This document shows positions 54,684 to 64,000 of a DNA stretch of 64,000 nt, piece by piece. The notes under the pieces are model-generated. The model ran no database searches. It was not told where the DNA came from and saw nothing but the letters and a program-made list of their open reading frames with translations. Origin of the DNA: Ariolimax columbianus (taxonomy: Eukaryota > Mollusca > Gastropoda > Stylommatophora > Arionidae). Where the stretch lies: positions 44,969,666-45,033,665 of the forward strand of contig JAVGWX010000002.1 in NCBI GenBank assembly GCA_036924085.1, written 5' to 3'. Each line of letters starts with the position of its first letter. Position 1 is the first letter of the stretch. Made by a program: the position numbers and the translations under genes.

Positions 54684-57600
54684 GTATGTGCTGTTATTTG
54701 TCATTTCTATCCCTTTGACAGTATTTTTCATAAAATTATCTTCCAGGGGACGTCATGAGCTAGTGGTTAAGTGATATGGCTCACAACCCAGAGGTGCTGG
54801 GTTCACTCCCCATCACAGCACCAGCCGCTACCCTGGGGAAGCAAACTCATAGAAAATGCATGCCGAAGTCGGATGCACTGGGCCAACAGGCGCAAAATAA
54901 AAATGACAGTGCAATGCACACCGCCTTAGGAAATAGAGAAATAAACCGAACACACACACACCAAAAAAACAAATTTTTTGTTCTGCTGCCGCTGCTGTCA
55001 ACATGATTTTGAACTGCTGAGTAGGCAAAATGGTTTCGATTCTATTCTGTGATACATGTAGATTAATATGTGATACTGTAATAGACTATTTTTTAAAATT
55101 GCAACTGCTGTATTTTAATTTTCTTTTGTGTGGATAGGACAAGAAAGATGTTTCTTGTTACTATCTTATTCTTCTTGATTAATTTTTGCTCAGTGTGAAT
55201 CATAGATTGATCAGTTCATGTTGGCCTCCTCAATTGATGGATGCATCACCACAAGCCCACCCCCTCCCCAGATGGTATATGATTATGATGATAAAAAAGA
55301 CCAAGTCAAACCAATGAAGAGATATCTTTCTGTCTATTAAACTTTTCTAACTACCACTATCTCCTTTCTTTCATTTCTAAGTAAAAGCACGCACACAGAT
55401 ATAACCATATCAACCTCCCAAAGAATAAAACAAAAGTAGCTGTTTCAGGATCTATACCAGCATCACTCAACCTTTTTATCTTCATAGAACCCTTGAAATA
55501 ATAATGACATTATTATATATAGCTATTAATATCTTTCTCTCTGTTTTATAAACTGTAAATTCATTAGGAACCTATTTTTTCTGATAGTTGGCTTAAGCAA
55601 AAAATACCTGGCGTTTTTCTCAAGTACAATACCAACAACAACAAAAATAATACAACTTTTAAAAAAAACTACAAATTACTCCATACTTGTAAACACACAC
55701 AAACTAAACATAAATAAACATCACGTGGCACATATAAACAGAACAAAAACATAACTACTACTACTTTAGACTTTGTCTAAATAATTTATTAACCATGTTG
55801 AAAAGACAAGATAAATCAGGTCAAATATTACATGAACAAATATATGTGTCAAGGAAATGTTATTTCTGAAGCCAGTTTAAATAACAAAATTTACTTTTCT
55901 AATGTGAAACCTGTGCTTATCTTTTAGTGCACTAATATTTAGGGGTCAATTATATTTCAAAATGATATAACGGGTTCAAGAATATGCCATACGTAAAATT
56001 GTGAATATGAAATTAAACACAAAAAATGACTGAAAAGACATTTGCCTATGATTAATCTATTCATCACTATTTCTCGTCAAACCTTGGTTGAGAAATGCTG
56101 ATTTTCATCCATTTTTTAAGACCTATATTAATACATATATTCTGCAGAAGACGGATGGGTCAGACCAAAAGGTGCAAATATCGCAGTCAAGCTGTAAACT
56201 AGCGACACAGCGCATTCGTTCTGCGGACTACATCCTGCTACTTGCAAAGCCCTGTTCAGCGCTTAGTAGCGGGAGATTGAGAACGAACGATGCAGAAGAA
56301 TAATACATATATTAATTACACCCCAATATTCAAATTGCCTGTTTAAAATATGGGCAAATTTCTGCATATTCTATAAACTGGCTTCTTTGCTTGTCATTTG
56401 ACGGACCTGGCAAAAACTCATCCAGTTCATGAATATGGTCAGGCAAGAGAGAAATTTGTCCATTTCTTGAAACGGCCAAAGTTGCTATTAGTGTGTAACA
56501 TTTACATCTAGACACTTCACATATTTTCATGTATATTACTGTCTAGTTTGCCTTTCAGGATTTGTAAGATGGTGTTTTTATGTAATTTACAATAAATCAA
56601 AACCTTTTCAGTTCCCTGTGGAGCATATGTCAACAAATACACACCAAGTCAACACATTTTGACCTGCCGGCATCTGTTGCATCATTTTTACAGGAAGGCT
56701 CACCCTCCTTAGTTACCTCTTATGACATGTCTGGCAGGTTACAGTGTTACTATTCCTTGCTCCTGTTTCTGATCCTTGTAACACACCAAAAATTAATAAT
56801 GAATGGTCACAAATAACAAATGAATCTTACAGACGTGTAAAATAGTAAATATTGTAACGATGAATCTGTTGAGATTTGGAGCTAAACTATACAGGGTTTT
56901 TATTCTTTTGCAGTCTAATTCTAGCAGAAACAAAGAATCAATGTATGCATGTTTTGTTCTGAATTGGACATTATTTTGTATAATTTCAGAGTGCAAAATT
57001 TTAGGTGGTGAAAGTGGTGTCCACTTCAGATATTCCAGAGAAGGGCGAACCAGCGGAGAAGCATTTGTGGAGCTAGTATCAGAAGAGGATGTTACTAATG
57101 CCCTAGCTCAGAATAATGAACACATCGGAAACAGATATATTGAAGGTTTCTTACGCAAAATTGTTCTTGTCTGATGTATTTTGTGCTGCTTCTTTTGTTT
57201 TGTTAAGCAGTATAGTAGATCATAACCTCCACCGAAGACGGGTATGTCGAACCGAAAGGTGCAAATATCGCAGTCAAGCTGTAAACTAGCGACCAACGGA
57301 TTCCGTTCTCCTGACTACATCTTGCTACTTCAAGGGCTTCAGGGCTTGGTAGCGGGAGATTCTTGAGAATGAAGAAGAAGAAATCTCCCTTGGACTAATT
57401 AATATGCATAAAATGAATGCTGAAGTTGGATGCACTAGGCCGGCAGGCGCAAAATAAAAACATAGTGTAACGCACACCAACTTGGGGGAAAGAGAAATTA
57501 GGTGAGAACAACACCAAAAAAACACACACACGCATAAAACACGAACGTATCTCTTCAGAATATAAAAACTATGAATTAATTGTCTTGCATGGCTTGATAA

Positions 57601-60342
57601 CGATTACATAGGTTCGTAATAATGTTGGTCGATTCTAATATAATCATCCAATTATCAGCTATGTTCTTGTTTCTTGCACCTTGTCTCATGTAACATGTCT
57701 GTGACTTCTGATGTTCTGGCGGCTTTCATTTGTTCAGGTTTTCACCAGAGAAGCGATCACAAGTGTTTTACCAACACGTTTCTCTCACATTTTCTCATGA
57801 AAACTATTGCTAGTATTTTACCAACAAGTTTTTCTCTCAAATGTTTTGCCTAAATTATTATTTTTCAAGACTCAGGATATCTCGATTGCTAGTGTTTTTG
57901 TTTCCGTTCTCCGGACTACATCCTGCTACTTGCGAAAACCTGTTCATGGCTTGATATCGGGAGATTGAGAACGAACGTAGAAGATCATAACCTCTGCATT
58001 GCTTTTGTATTTATTTAGAGGTAAGAATAGAACTACTTCACTTACTGACTTACTTATCCTGGGGTATAGAAGCTTGTCGGAAAGTGGCAGACTATTCTAT
58101 CCACTGTCTTCTTTTTGTGTGGGTTCCCATCTAGTCTTCAGATCTTTTATAGACATCATATATTGTCATTTTAGTGAGCTTTAAGCTGTCATGTGGGTCT
58201 GAATTCTTGTCTCTTTGCTTCCCATGACTGCCATGATAGCTAATCTTTTTTCATTCTGTAGACATGACCAAACCATCTAAGTTTAGAGTTCCTCTCGAAT
58301 CTGGAAGGTCTGAGTTTTGAGATCATGCCATATTGTCTGATTGTAAACCTTATCTCTTGTTACTTGGGTCACCTTTCTTAGAAGTGTCATTTGTAAAGCT
58401 TTGGAGCTGACTTCAGTGTTGTGAATCAGGGACATAGGTCAAAACTGGTACATAGGTGGAGTGGTATACATACATCTTAGTTTTCTTGCCTGCATCCACT
58501 AAACATGTCATAAAAGGCTGATGGTGGTTGCCCATGGAGCTGACTATATCATGTAAAATGAGTGTTGCAACTGTATACTATGGGTTCTTTGCAGGAGATT
58601 ATTGTCATTACACACATAACAATATGGAATCATTAAAGCTGTGTTTTGTATGGCATAGGCTGCCCTTCCTGCTAATCAGAGAGACTTAATCACAGTGGTG
58701 GTGGTCGCATGCTCCTATTGGCATGATAACATAAGGATGAGGATGACCAAATCATAAAGTAGTACTATATGGATGCAATATATATATCACTAATAAAGAA
58801 ATTTTGGCATTTTAAATAATACAAATTGTCTTTTGTTGAGAAAAGAATTTGTTTTAATAATAGTTTTGTAGGTAAATTTTAAGATTTATACACAACTATA
58901 ACAGAACCTACAAGTTTGGAATTACATGATGGTTGGAAATACACTGATTGATAAATCTGTATATTGCTATTTATACCAATCATTTGTTAGTAATAAATTT
59001 TCAATTTTATACTAGTGCTCTTTCAATCTTTTAATATATACACAAGTGATGTGTAATATGAGAATGGTCAACAGTCTTATGTACATTTGATATGCTCATC
59101 AAACATTTTATGATGTGCTGTTTCATTACACGTATACCCATCACATCTCAGTTCAACATTCATTTCAGGAAAGTTTGCTTTCCCTAACCCTTGGTTGTAC
59201 CCAGTCTTCCTTCATGTCTCTTTACCACCAGTAAACACACAATCTTCTCTACCATGACAAGGTTCAGACAGACGATAAGCGTTCTATACATTTAACACTT
59301 TTCAGTTTTGGATTATTTAGCCAATTTTTGTCTATCCTTCCGGCTCAAGTGCCAATTCCGTACATCAAAATTTAAATTCAACATAAAATTAATAAATATT
59401 TAACAAATTTAGCTACAATTTTGATCTAAAAATCATAAAACATAATTAAACTGACATGAAGTATTAATAATAAAGACTATATATTAGTATTGCACGCTAA
59501 ATTGCGTTAATGCACAGGTGAAAATTGGAGAGGGCCAGACAATTTTTTTGGCCATTCTTTCCTCCCCTTTCAGACCTCTGTAACACTCGTGACAAAAGCA
59601 TGACAATTGTTAATGCTAAATTGATTACCTTTATTAATTTTCAACAGTTTTCAGAATAAACAAGTCTCAAATGGATTGGATGATCAAAAGATCTGGGTCA
59701 TCCCAATCTGACAACAAGGCTGATGCTGTTGTCAAACTTAGAGGTTTGCCATTTGGTTGCTCTAAAGAAGAAATTGCACAGTTTTTTACAGGTAAGACCT
59801 GCCTTTGTTCTAGTTGAATAAATTATTTATAAGTTTTACATTTAAAAAGACAATTTGTTTGGGAAGGTGGAGGGATGTGTACTTAAGGTGAAAGATTATT
59901 CGTGTAAAAAAATTATTGCAAGTAAAATGTGTTGTATGTTATGTTAAGATGGCTTGTTTGAAATGCATTTAGGCAGCATTGCTCCAATATCATATTAAAA
60001 ATAATTTTTGTTAAATATATAATTTAGTTACTTAGTTCACTAAACAATTTTAGGTAAAGTTATTTGTTTGTATTATTTTAACTTGTAATAATTTTGGGAT
60101 AAAATATATTGTATTGTTTTATTACAGATTTTGTGTCAATGCCACCTTCATATGTTTTATTGCTTCCTTCTCTCTTTACCCAATGGTCGGGTGGGGGTTG
60201 TAGGGTTGGAGATAGTTCCTAATGGAATTATGCTCCCAGAAGATCGTCAGGGGCGGAGCACTGGGGAGGCGTTTGTTCAATTTGCATCATCGCAAATTGC
60301 AGAGAGGGCTTTGGAAAAACACAAAGAGAGGATAGGTCACAG
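54599..60342 (+). CDS. HNRNPH1: hnRNP H/F family RNA-binding protein, copy 2 (first four coding exons; continues off the right edge)
   Basis: Tandem paralogue of the gene at 19511-36816. Exons: 54599-54683, 56990-57145, 59648-59791, 60204-60342 (524 nt). They encode [20 protein letters not shown], qRRM1 with [12 protein letters not shown], a linker ([17 protein letters not shown]) and qRRM2 ([40 protein letters not shown]). Exon lengths 85, 156 and 139 equal copy 1; exon 3 is 6 nt shorter (144 versus 150). Phases are the same. No stop or frameshift is seen, so it looks functional so far. Introns 1 and 2 are three times longer than in copy 1. Exon 5 (the YIEIFKSS exon) was not found before 64000; in copy 1 intron 4 is 4.8 kb. 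By hand count, exon 2 is about 77% identical to copy 1 but exon 4 about 93%. A 5' UTR exon must lie upstream, because an acceptor sits just before the ATG. Confidence 0.93.
54747..54965 (+). mobile_element. SINE-A in copy 2 intron 1
   Basis: Head GAGCTAGTGGTTAAGTGATA and B box-like GGGTTCACTCCCC, body GAAGTCGGATGCACTGGGCC and GGCGCAAAATAAAAATG, end AGAAATAAACCGAACACAC. Confidence 0.83.
54966..56128. other. hnRNP H copy 2 intron 1, untyped
   Basis: AT-rich; nothing recognised. Confidence 0.4.
56142..56300 (+). mobile_element. SINE-B short form, TSD-flanked
   Basis: 159 bp starting CTGCAGAAGACGGATGG and ending ACGATGCAGAAGAA. Perfect 13-bp TSD TAATACATATATT (56129-56141, 56301-56313). Second independent TSD-bounded copy with the same 5' boundary as 24732. 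Confidence 0.9.
56320..56988. other. hnRNP H copy 2 intron 1, 3' part
   Basis: 56595-56690 shares an untyped repeat with 31895-31975. Nothing else recognised. Confidence 0.4.
56990..57145 (+). CDS. HNRNPH1: hnRNP H copy 2, exon 2
   Basis: Acceptor GTATAATTTCAG; encodes [20 protein letters not shown] and [11 protein letters not shown]. Donor GTTTCT is weak at +3 to +6. Confidence 0.92.
57230..57981 (+). mobile_element. Composite SINE block within one TSD pair
   Basis: A 752-bp block between perfect 13-bp repeats AGATCATAACCTC (57217-57229, 57982-57994). It contains a complete short SINE-B with GAA tail (57230-57383), a SINE-A 3' half (about 57406-57535), an untyped 360 bp, and a second SINE-B 3' end (57900-57981). 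It lies in copy 2 intron 2. Confidence 0.82.
58040..58500 (-). pseudogene. Possible LINE C-terminal relic
   Basis: Minus strand reads [17 protein letters not shown], like the RWFGHV.RM block of many LINE ORF2 C-termini. Flanks are too eroded to place. Confidence 0.4.
58740..59405. other. hnRNP H copy 2 intron 2, untyped
   Basis: AT-rich; nothing recognised. Confidence 0.4.
59410..59560 (+). repeat. Repeat F fragment
   Basis: AAAACATAATTAAACTGACA, ATGAAGTATTAATAATAAAG and GGTGAAAATTGGAGAGG, close to 23080-23180. Confidence 0.55.
59648..59791 (+). CDS. HNRNPH1: hnRNP H copy 2, exon 3
   Basis: Acceptor ATTTTCAACAG; encodes [20 protein letters not shown] and [17 protein letters not shown]. Donor GTAAGA. 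Confidence 0.93.
60204..60342 (+). CDS. HNRNPH1: hnRNP H copy 2, exon 4 (qRRM2, G-run flanked)
   Basis: Same G-rich acceptor (GGTCGGGTGGGGGTTGTAG) and donor (GTGGGG) as copy 1. Retains Glu in LEIVPNG, the usual family residue. Confidence 0.92.
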
Positions 60343-61184
60343 GTGGGGTACACGGTTTCATTAACAGTTGGTTGGTCATGTTGTGATACTGTCACTGGAT
60401 TAAATATGCTGACAAGTATACAATATCCACTGTCAGGTGAACCAAATCTTCTAATACATAAACAGAAGTTCTGGAAGTTGCAGTGCCTATATTAATATTA
60501 GATGAAAATTGCTATTAAACTGTGCAATCACTTTTTCATCCTATTAAAAGTTTAGTGAAAATATTGTAAAGTATATTCATTGATGCTGGTTATTACAAAA
60601 CAAAATTATTTTCAAAAAATAAAAATACTAAATATTGTGCTAAAAGAATTTTATATTGTTTATGATTTTTGTAAGGCGAAAGCATAGATCTGTACTAAAA
60701 AATACATTTAAATAATTAAACATTGATTACAGTGGTGATTGCAACTTGCAGTGTAACTTGATTATTATATACACAACTTGTATATGTTTGAAGCATTGAC
60801 AGCTAGTTGCTTTTGAAGTTAATTTGGTCATCCACACAGATTGAGTGAAAGGCTGAACATAATTGAGTAAAGTTACTCTGAGAAGTAGGTTGGCTATGAA
60901 ATACTTTAATCAGCTGCTTCTGTAGTTAATTTGGTTATTTCTTGATGCTGACCTGGCTTGTTGGAGTTAGAAAGAAAGAAGTCAATTATATTTATACAAT
61001 CATTAGAGATAATAATATCACATACTCCATTTCATCAATTCTAAAACACACCCCTTACTTTCAGCCCCATGAACAATTAAAGGCTGCTATTCTGAAACAA
61101 ACATAACATTCATAATATGAATCAGTTTACTGAGAACAATTTTTTGTGCAGGAGCTTTTTTAAATTGTTTGGGAGGTTCCCAGC
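60343..61184. other. hnRNP H copy 2 intron 4, untyped
   Basis: No exon 5 and no named repeat found here. Confidence 0.4.
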
Positions 61185-61195
61185 CAACGGCCACT

Positions 61196-63092
61196 TCTTC
61201 TTCTTCATCGTACGCAGTCAGATATCAACCTTAATTTTTTCTAAAAAAGCAGCCGTCATCCTGAGGGTGTCGACACTGCCATAGAGCTTGTCTAGTGTTG
61301 TCACTGGTGATGGCCACATCTGCTCTCTCTGATCCTCGTATGTCGGGCAGTTTTTGCAGCAAATGTTCAGCGGTCATTTTCCCAGTACCACACGGGCATT
61401 CGTCAGTTGAATAGGTGGTACGTAAGTCTATTGTGGCCAGTGCGAAGTCTGAAGACCACGACCTGCTCTCTTCTGTTCAACTGGTAATAGGCATCGTTTT
61501 TGGTGTAGCCAGTGTGTTCGGTTTCCCATTTGGTCATGTATCTAGCTCTAATAAGCCGTTTTGACTCTTTGTATGTCATACTAGTATCTGGTTGTGGTAG
61601 TCTTGCACCTTCTTTTGCCAGTCTGTCTGCCTCCTCGTTGCCTTGGATGTTACAGTGGGATGGAACCCACTGTACCACTACTCTTTTTGGTGCGGACTGC
61701 TGGCATAGTTGACAGAGTACTGCTCTTAAATCATTAAGTTCAGTATTTTTCTGGCTTTTCAGTGCTGTGACTACAGCCAAGGCATCCGTAAGCAGGACTA
61801 TATGGCTTTCATTCCTTTTACCTGTCACCATTTCTTCCACTGCCGCCCTCAGTGCCTCTGCCTCCGCTCTGAAATTGCTTGTGTATTTTCCAGTAGCGAA
61901 TGACAGTGTTATTTTTCTGCCATTTGGTAGGTTCAGGAATGCTCCTGCCCCTCCGTTCTGTGTTGTGTTTGTTACAGAACCGTCGGTGTATGCATGGGTC
62001 CAGTCCATGCTTGGGTAGCTTTTCGTTATGAAGCTTAGGGTAGTATCTCTCCTTTCTTTTTCAGTCTGGCAGTTTTTGTTTGCAATACCTGGTATATTTT
62101 CTACCACCTCTGGAAATATATCCTGCCTCCAGGTAGGTTTTCGTACAGTAGTGATGGGTTTTGGTGTTGTTGTTAGTGCGTTTATGGGATCTTCGTGCAT
62201 CTTTGCTTTGGTTATTTCTGCAAAGTTTCTTCGCTTTAGTTTCCCATTTCCGAAATTGTTTAGTCTCTGGTGCATTGGATGGTCAGTCAGTCTTCTGAGT
62301 TTCTCTGATTGCAGCTGGGCTCTGCAGTCTCTTCTGTCGGTCATGGATTGCAGTTTTGTAATCTTTTCAAGTTCTACAATTGGCGTTGACTTCATGCCTC
62401 CTGTTATAACTCTCATGGCTTGGTTTTGGAGTTTGCTAATTTTGTCGAAGTTCGTCTTTGCTGCTGTTGTCCATGCCGCAATGCTGCTAATTTTGTCGAA
62501 GTTCGTCTTTGCTGCTGTTGTCCATGCCGCAATGCCATACTCGAGAACTGGTCTCACTCTTCCCGTGTACAGTTTCTTTAGTATACTTTTGTCTGCTCTC
62601 CAGCTTGTGCCAGCAAGTTTCCTCATGATTGCCATTCTTTCTCTGGCTCTCATTCGGTTTCTCTCGATCTGACTTTTCCATGTCATGCGCCGATCAAATG
62701 TGACTCCCAAGTAGTTTGGGTTGTCGTTTGTCTGCAGGTATTTGCCGTTAAGACTTAATTTGGTGTTTTGGGGTTTGTTTGACAGCGAGAATATTGTACA
62801 TGTGGTTTTTTCCTCGTTTATTTTGACCAGCCACGAGTTCGCCCACTCTTCCAGCGATGTTAGGGCCTGCTGCATCCGATTTCTTGCTATGGTGAGATTC
62901 TTTTCAGAGGTCCACATAGCCAGATCGTCTGCGAACATTGAGCTATGGACTCTTCTTGGAATATTCTGTTACATTATTTATATACACGAGGAAGAGAGTG
63001 GGTGACAGTACTTCCCCTTGGGGTACTCCCTGCTCAAGTGTCACCTTTTTGCTCATCTGCCCTTGTACTTGAACTCTGGCCGTTCTGTTTTT
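61196..63092 (-). mobile_element. I/Nimb-like LINE, 5'-truncated, TSD-flanked
   Basis: 1897 bp between perfect 11-bp repeats CAACGGCCACT (61185-61195, 63093-63103). The GAA tail is at the left end. Open frame 62938 down to 61403 covers MFADDLAMWTSEKNLTIARN through RNase H ([45 protein letters not shown]) to the TGYTKND tail. A deletion of roughly 20 nt near 61405 removes part of the Cys/His region. A frame change near 62965 separates the upstream VPQG.VLSPTLF block. An in-frame 51-bp tandem duplication lies at 62435-62536. Unlike the copy at 49241, it has no stop after ADRLAK. Confidence 0.92.
62435..62536 (-). repeat. 51-bp tandem duplication inside LINE ORF2
   Basis: Two adjacent identical units encode SIAAWTTAAKTNFDKIS twice, in frame. 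The sister copy at 49241-50950 has a single unit. Confidence 0.9.
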
Positions 63093-63103
63093 CAACGGCC
63101 ACT

Positions 63104-64000
63104 ATTCGTAATCCTTTTTCCCCCCAAAAAATCTTTCAATGGTTCCTTGACTGAAATGTCGAATTGCAGCAGGTTGGTAGCCATGTCTCTATGAATAACA
63201 ATAAATAACATGCTAGATAGACTGCGACTACAGCTATTCCACACAAAATTGAGTCTTGCATAAGCTGTCGTCCATGTTCTTCTACATACATAATTTTGTT
63301 CTTTTCAACTCAGCTTGTAATACAATTTTGTTGACAACTTTTTGAATGACAATAAAGGATAAAATAAACTGATGCAACAATATTCCATGAACACAGGAAG
63401 ATCTAAATTTGTCCATATGCTAGACAGTGTCTCAGGTTTCATGCACCTGATTCTAAACAATTTTCTTTTGACAGTGATCATAGATTATAAAATGCATAGA
63501 GGCATTTAAATGGGGCTGAAATGCGCATCTTAGAAAGGAAAAAAATGTGGTATATAAAATTGCAATTAGATAACAGCAAACTAAAGTTGTTAGCTTCAAT
63601 AAACAAGAAAGAGCTTAACTGATGAAATAATTTAGTGTACAAATAAGAGCAGTGAGTTTTTACTGTGAGACTACAAATGTAATTTAGCATTTTAAAATAA
63701 TTACTCACAATTTAAGCTGTATCATTTATGGGCTAGAGAAATATGATAGTTTTCTATACAGTAATTGAGGACCATTGCCGAGAAATTAGGCATGGCAATT
63801 AGAAATCAGTCCCTTATTTTGGGGTTTCGTATTTTATTACTAGGGTAGTAGAATTTTTATAGATAATGGCACAATGCACGGTCTTGTGGGCAGTCCCTTT
63901 AGAAAATGTACTAAAAATATTCTTAGTTGAAACATTGAAATTAGGCTTTGGTTTACCTCAGTGGGATAAAGAATGATTGTGTATGATGGGTGCATGAATG
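63104..64000. other. hnRNP H copy 2 intron 4, right edge
   Basis: AT-rich; no exon or named repeat recognised up to the window end. Confidence 0.45.

Noticed and set aside
60343..64000. Exon 5 of hnRNP H copy 2
   Set aside because: I searched for the YIEIFKSS start after an AG and did not find it; intron 4 most likely continues past the edge.

Overview
This is a stretch of animal nuclear genome: AT-rich, with long introns, GT-AG splice sites, and mostly decayed transposable elements. The mix of an I/Nimb-like LINE with an RNase H domain (the Nimb clade was first described from a freshwater snail), CR1-like and RTE-like LINEs, tRNA-derived SINEs, piggyBac and mariner suggests a mollusc, most likely a gastropod. 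This is inference from repeats and gene content; no species-specific marker was seen.

Host genes. (1) The 5' end of a MOB1 (Hippo pathway Mob kinase activator) gene lies on the minus strand: a 14-nt coding exon 1 (11752-11765) and exon 2 (9420-9586). The rest of the gene lies beyond the left edge. (2) A complete hnRNP H/F gene lies on the plus strand: nine coding exons from 19511 to 36816, 457 codons, three quasi-RRMs and a Gly/Tyr-rich tail. (3) A second hnRNP H/F gene lies in tandem on the same strand. Its first four coding exons (54599-60342) are in the window and it runs off the right edge. Exon phases match in the two copies, and exon lengths match except for 6 nt in exon 3.

Their exon 4 and the last 61 intron bases before it are far more alike than the other exons. 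Exon 4 is bracketed by G-runs at both splice sites, which are candidate binding sites for the protein the genes encode.

Layout. 1-5.8 kb: nested LINEs, a piggyBac copy with one nonsense codon, SINEs. 6-12 kb: LINE relics, the MOB1 5' end and its probable promoter. 12-19 kb: mariner and LINE relics, SINEs, a solo LINE-tail insertion with target-site duplication (TSD). 19.5-37.3 kb: hnRNP H copy 1. 38-54 kb: a repeat-filled gap between the paralogues with several TSD-bounded insertions. 54.6-64 kb: hnRNP H copy 2, with an I/Nimb-like LINE in intron 4.

Repeat names used below. SINE-A: tRNA-derived, about 210-250 bp. SINE-B: about 350 bp with a (GAA)n tail, plus a roughly 158-bp short form. Repeat C: about 340 bp, untyped. 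Repeat F: AT-rich, untyped. CR1 hairpin: the roughly 62-bp 3' terminal stem-loop of the CR1-like LINE. All alignments and counts were done by eye; no database search was run.
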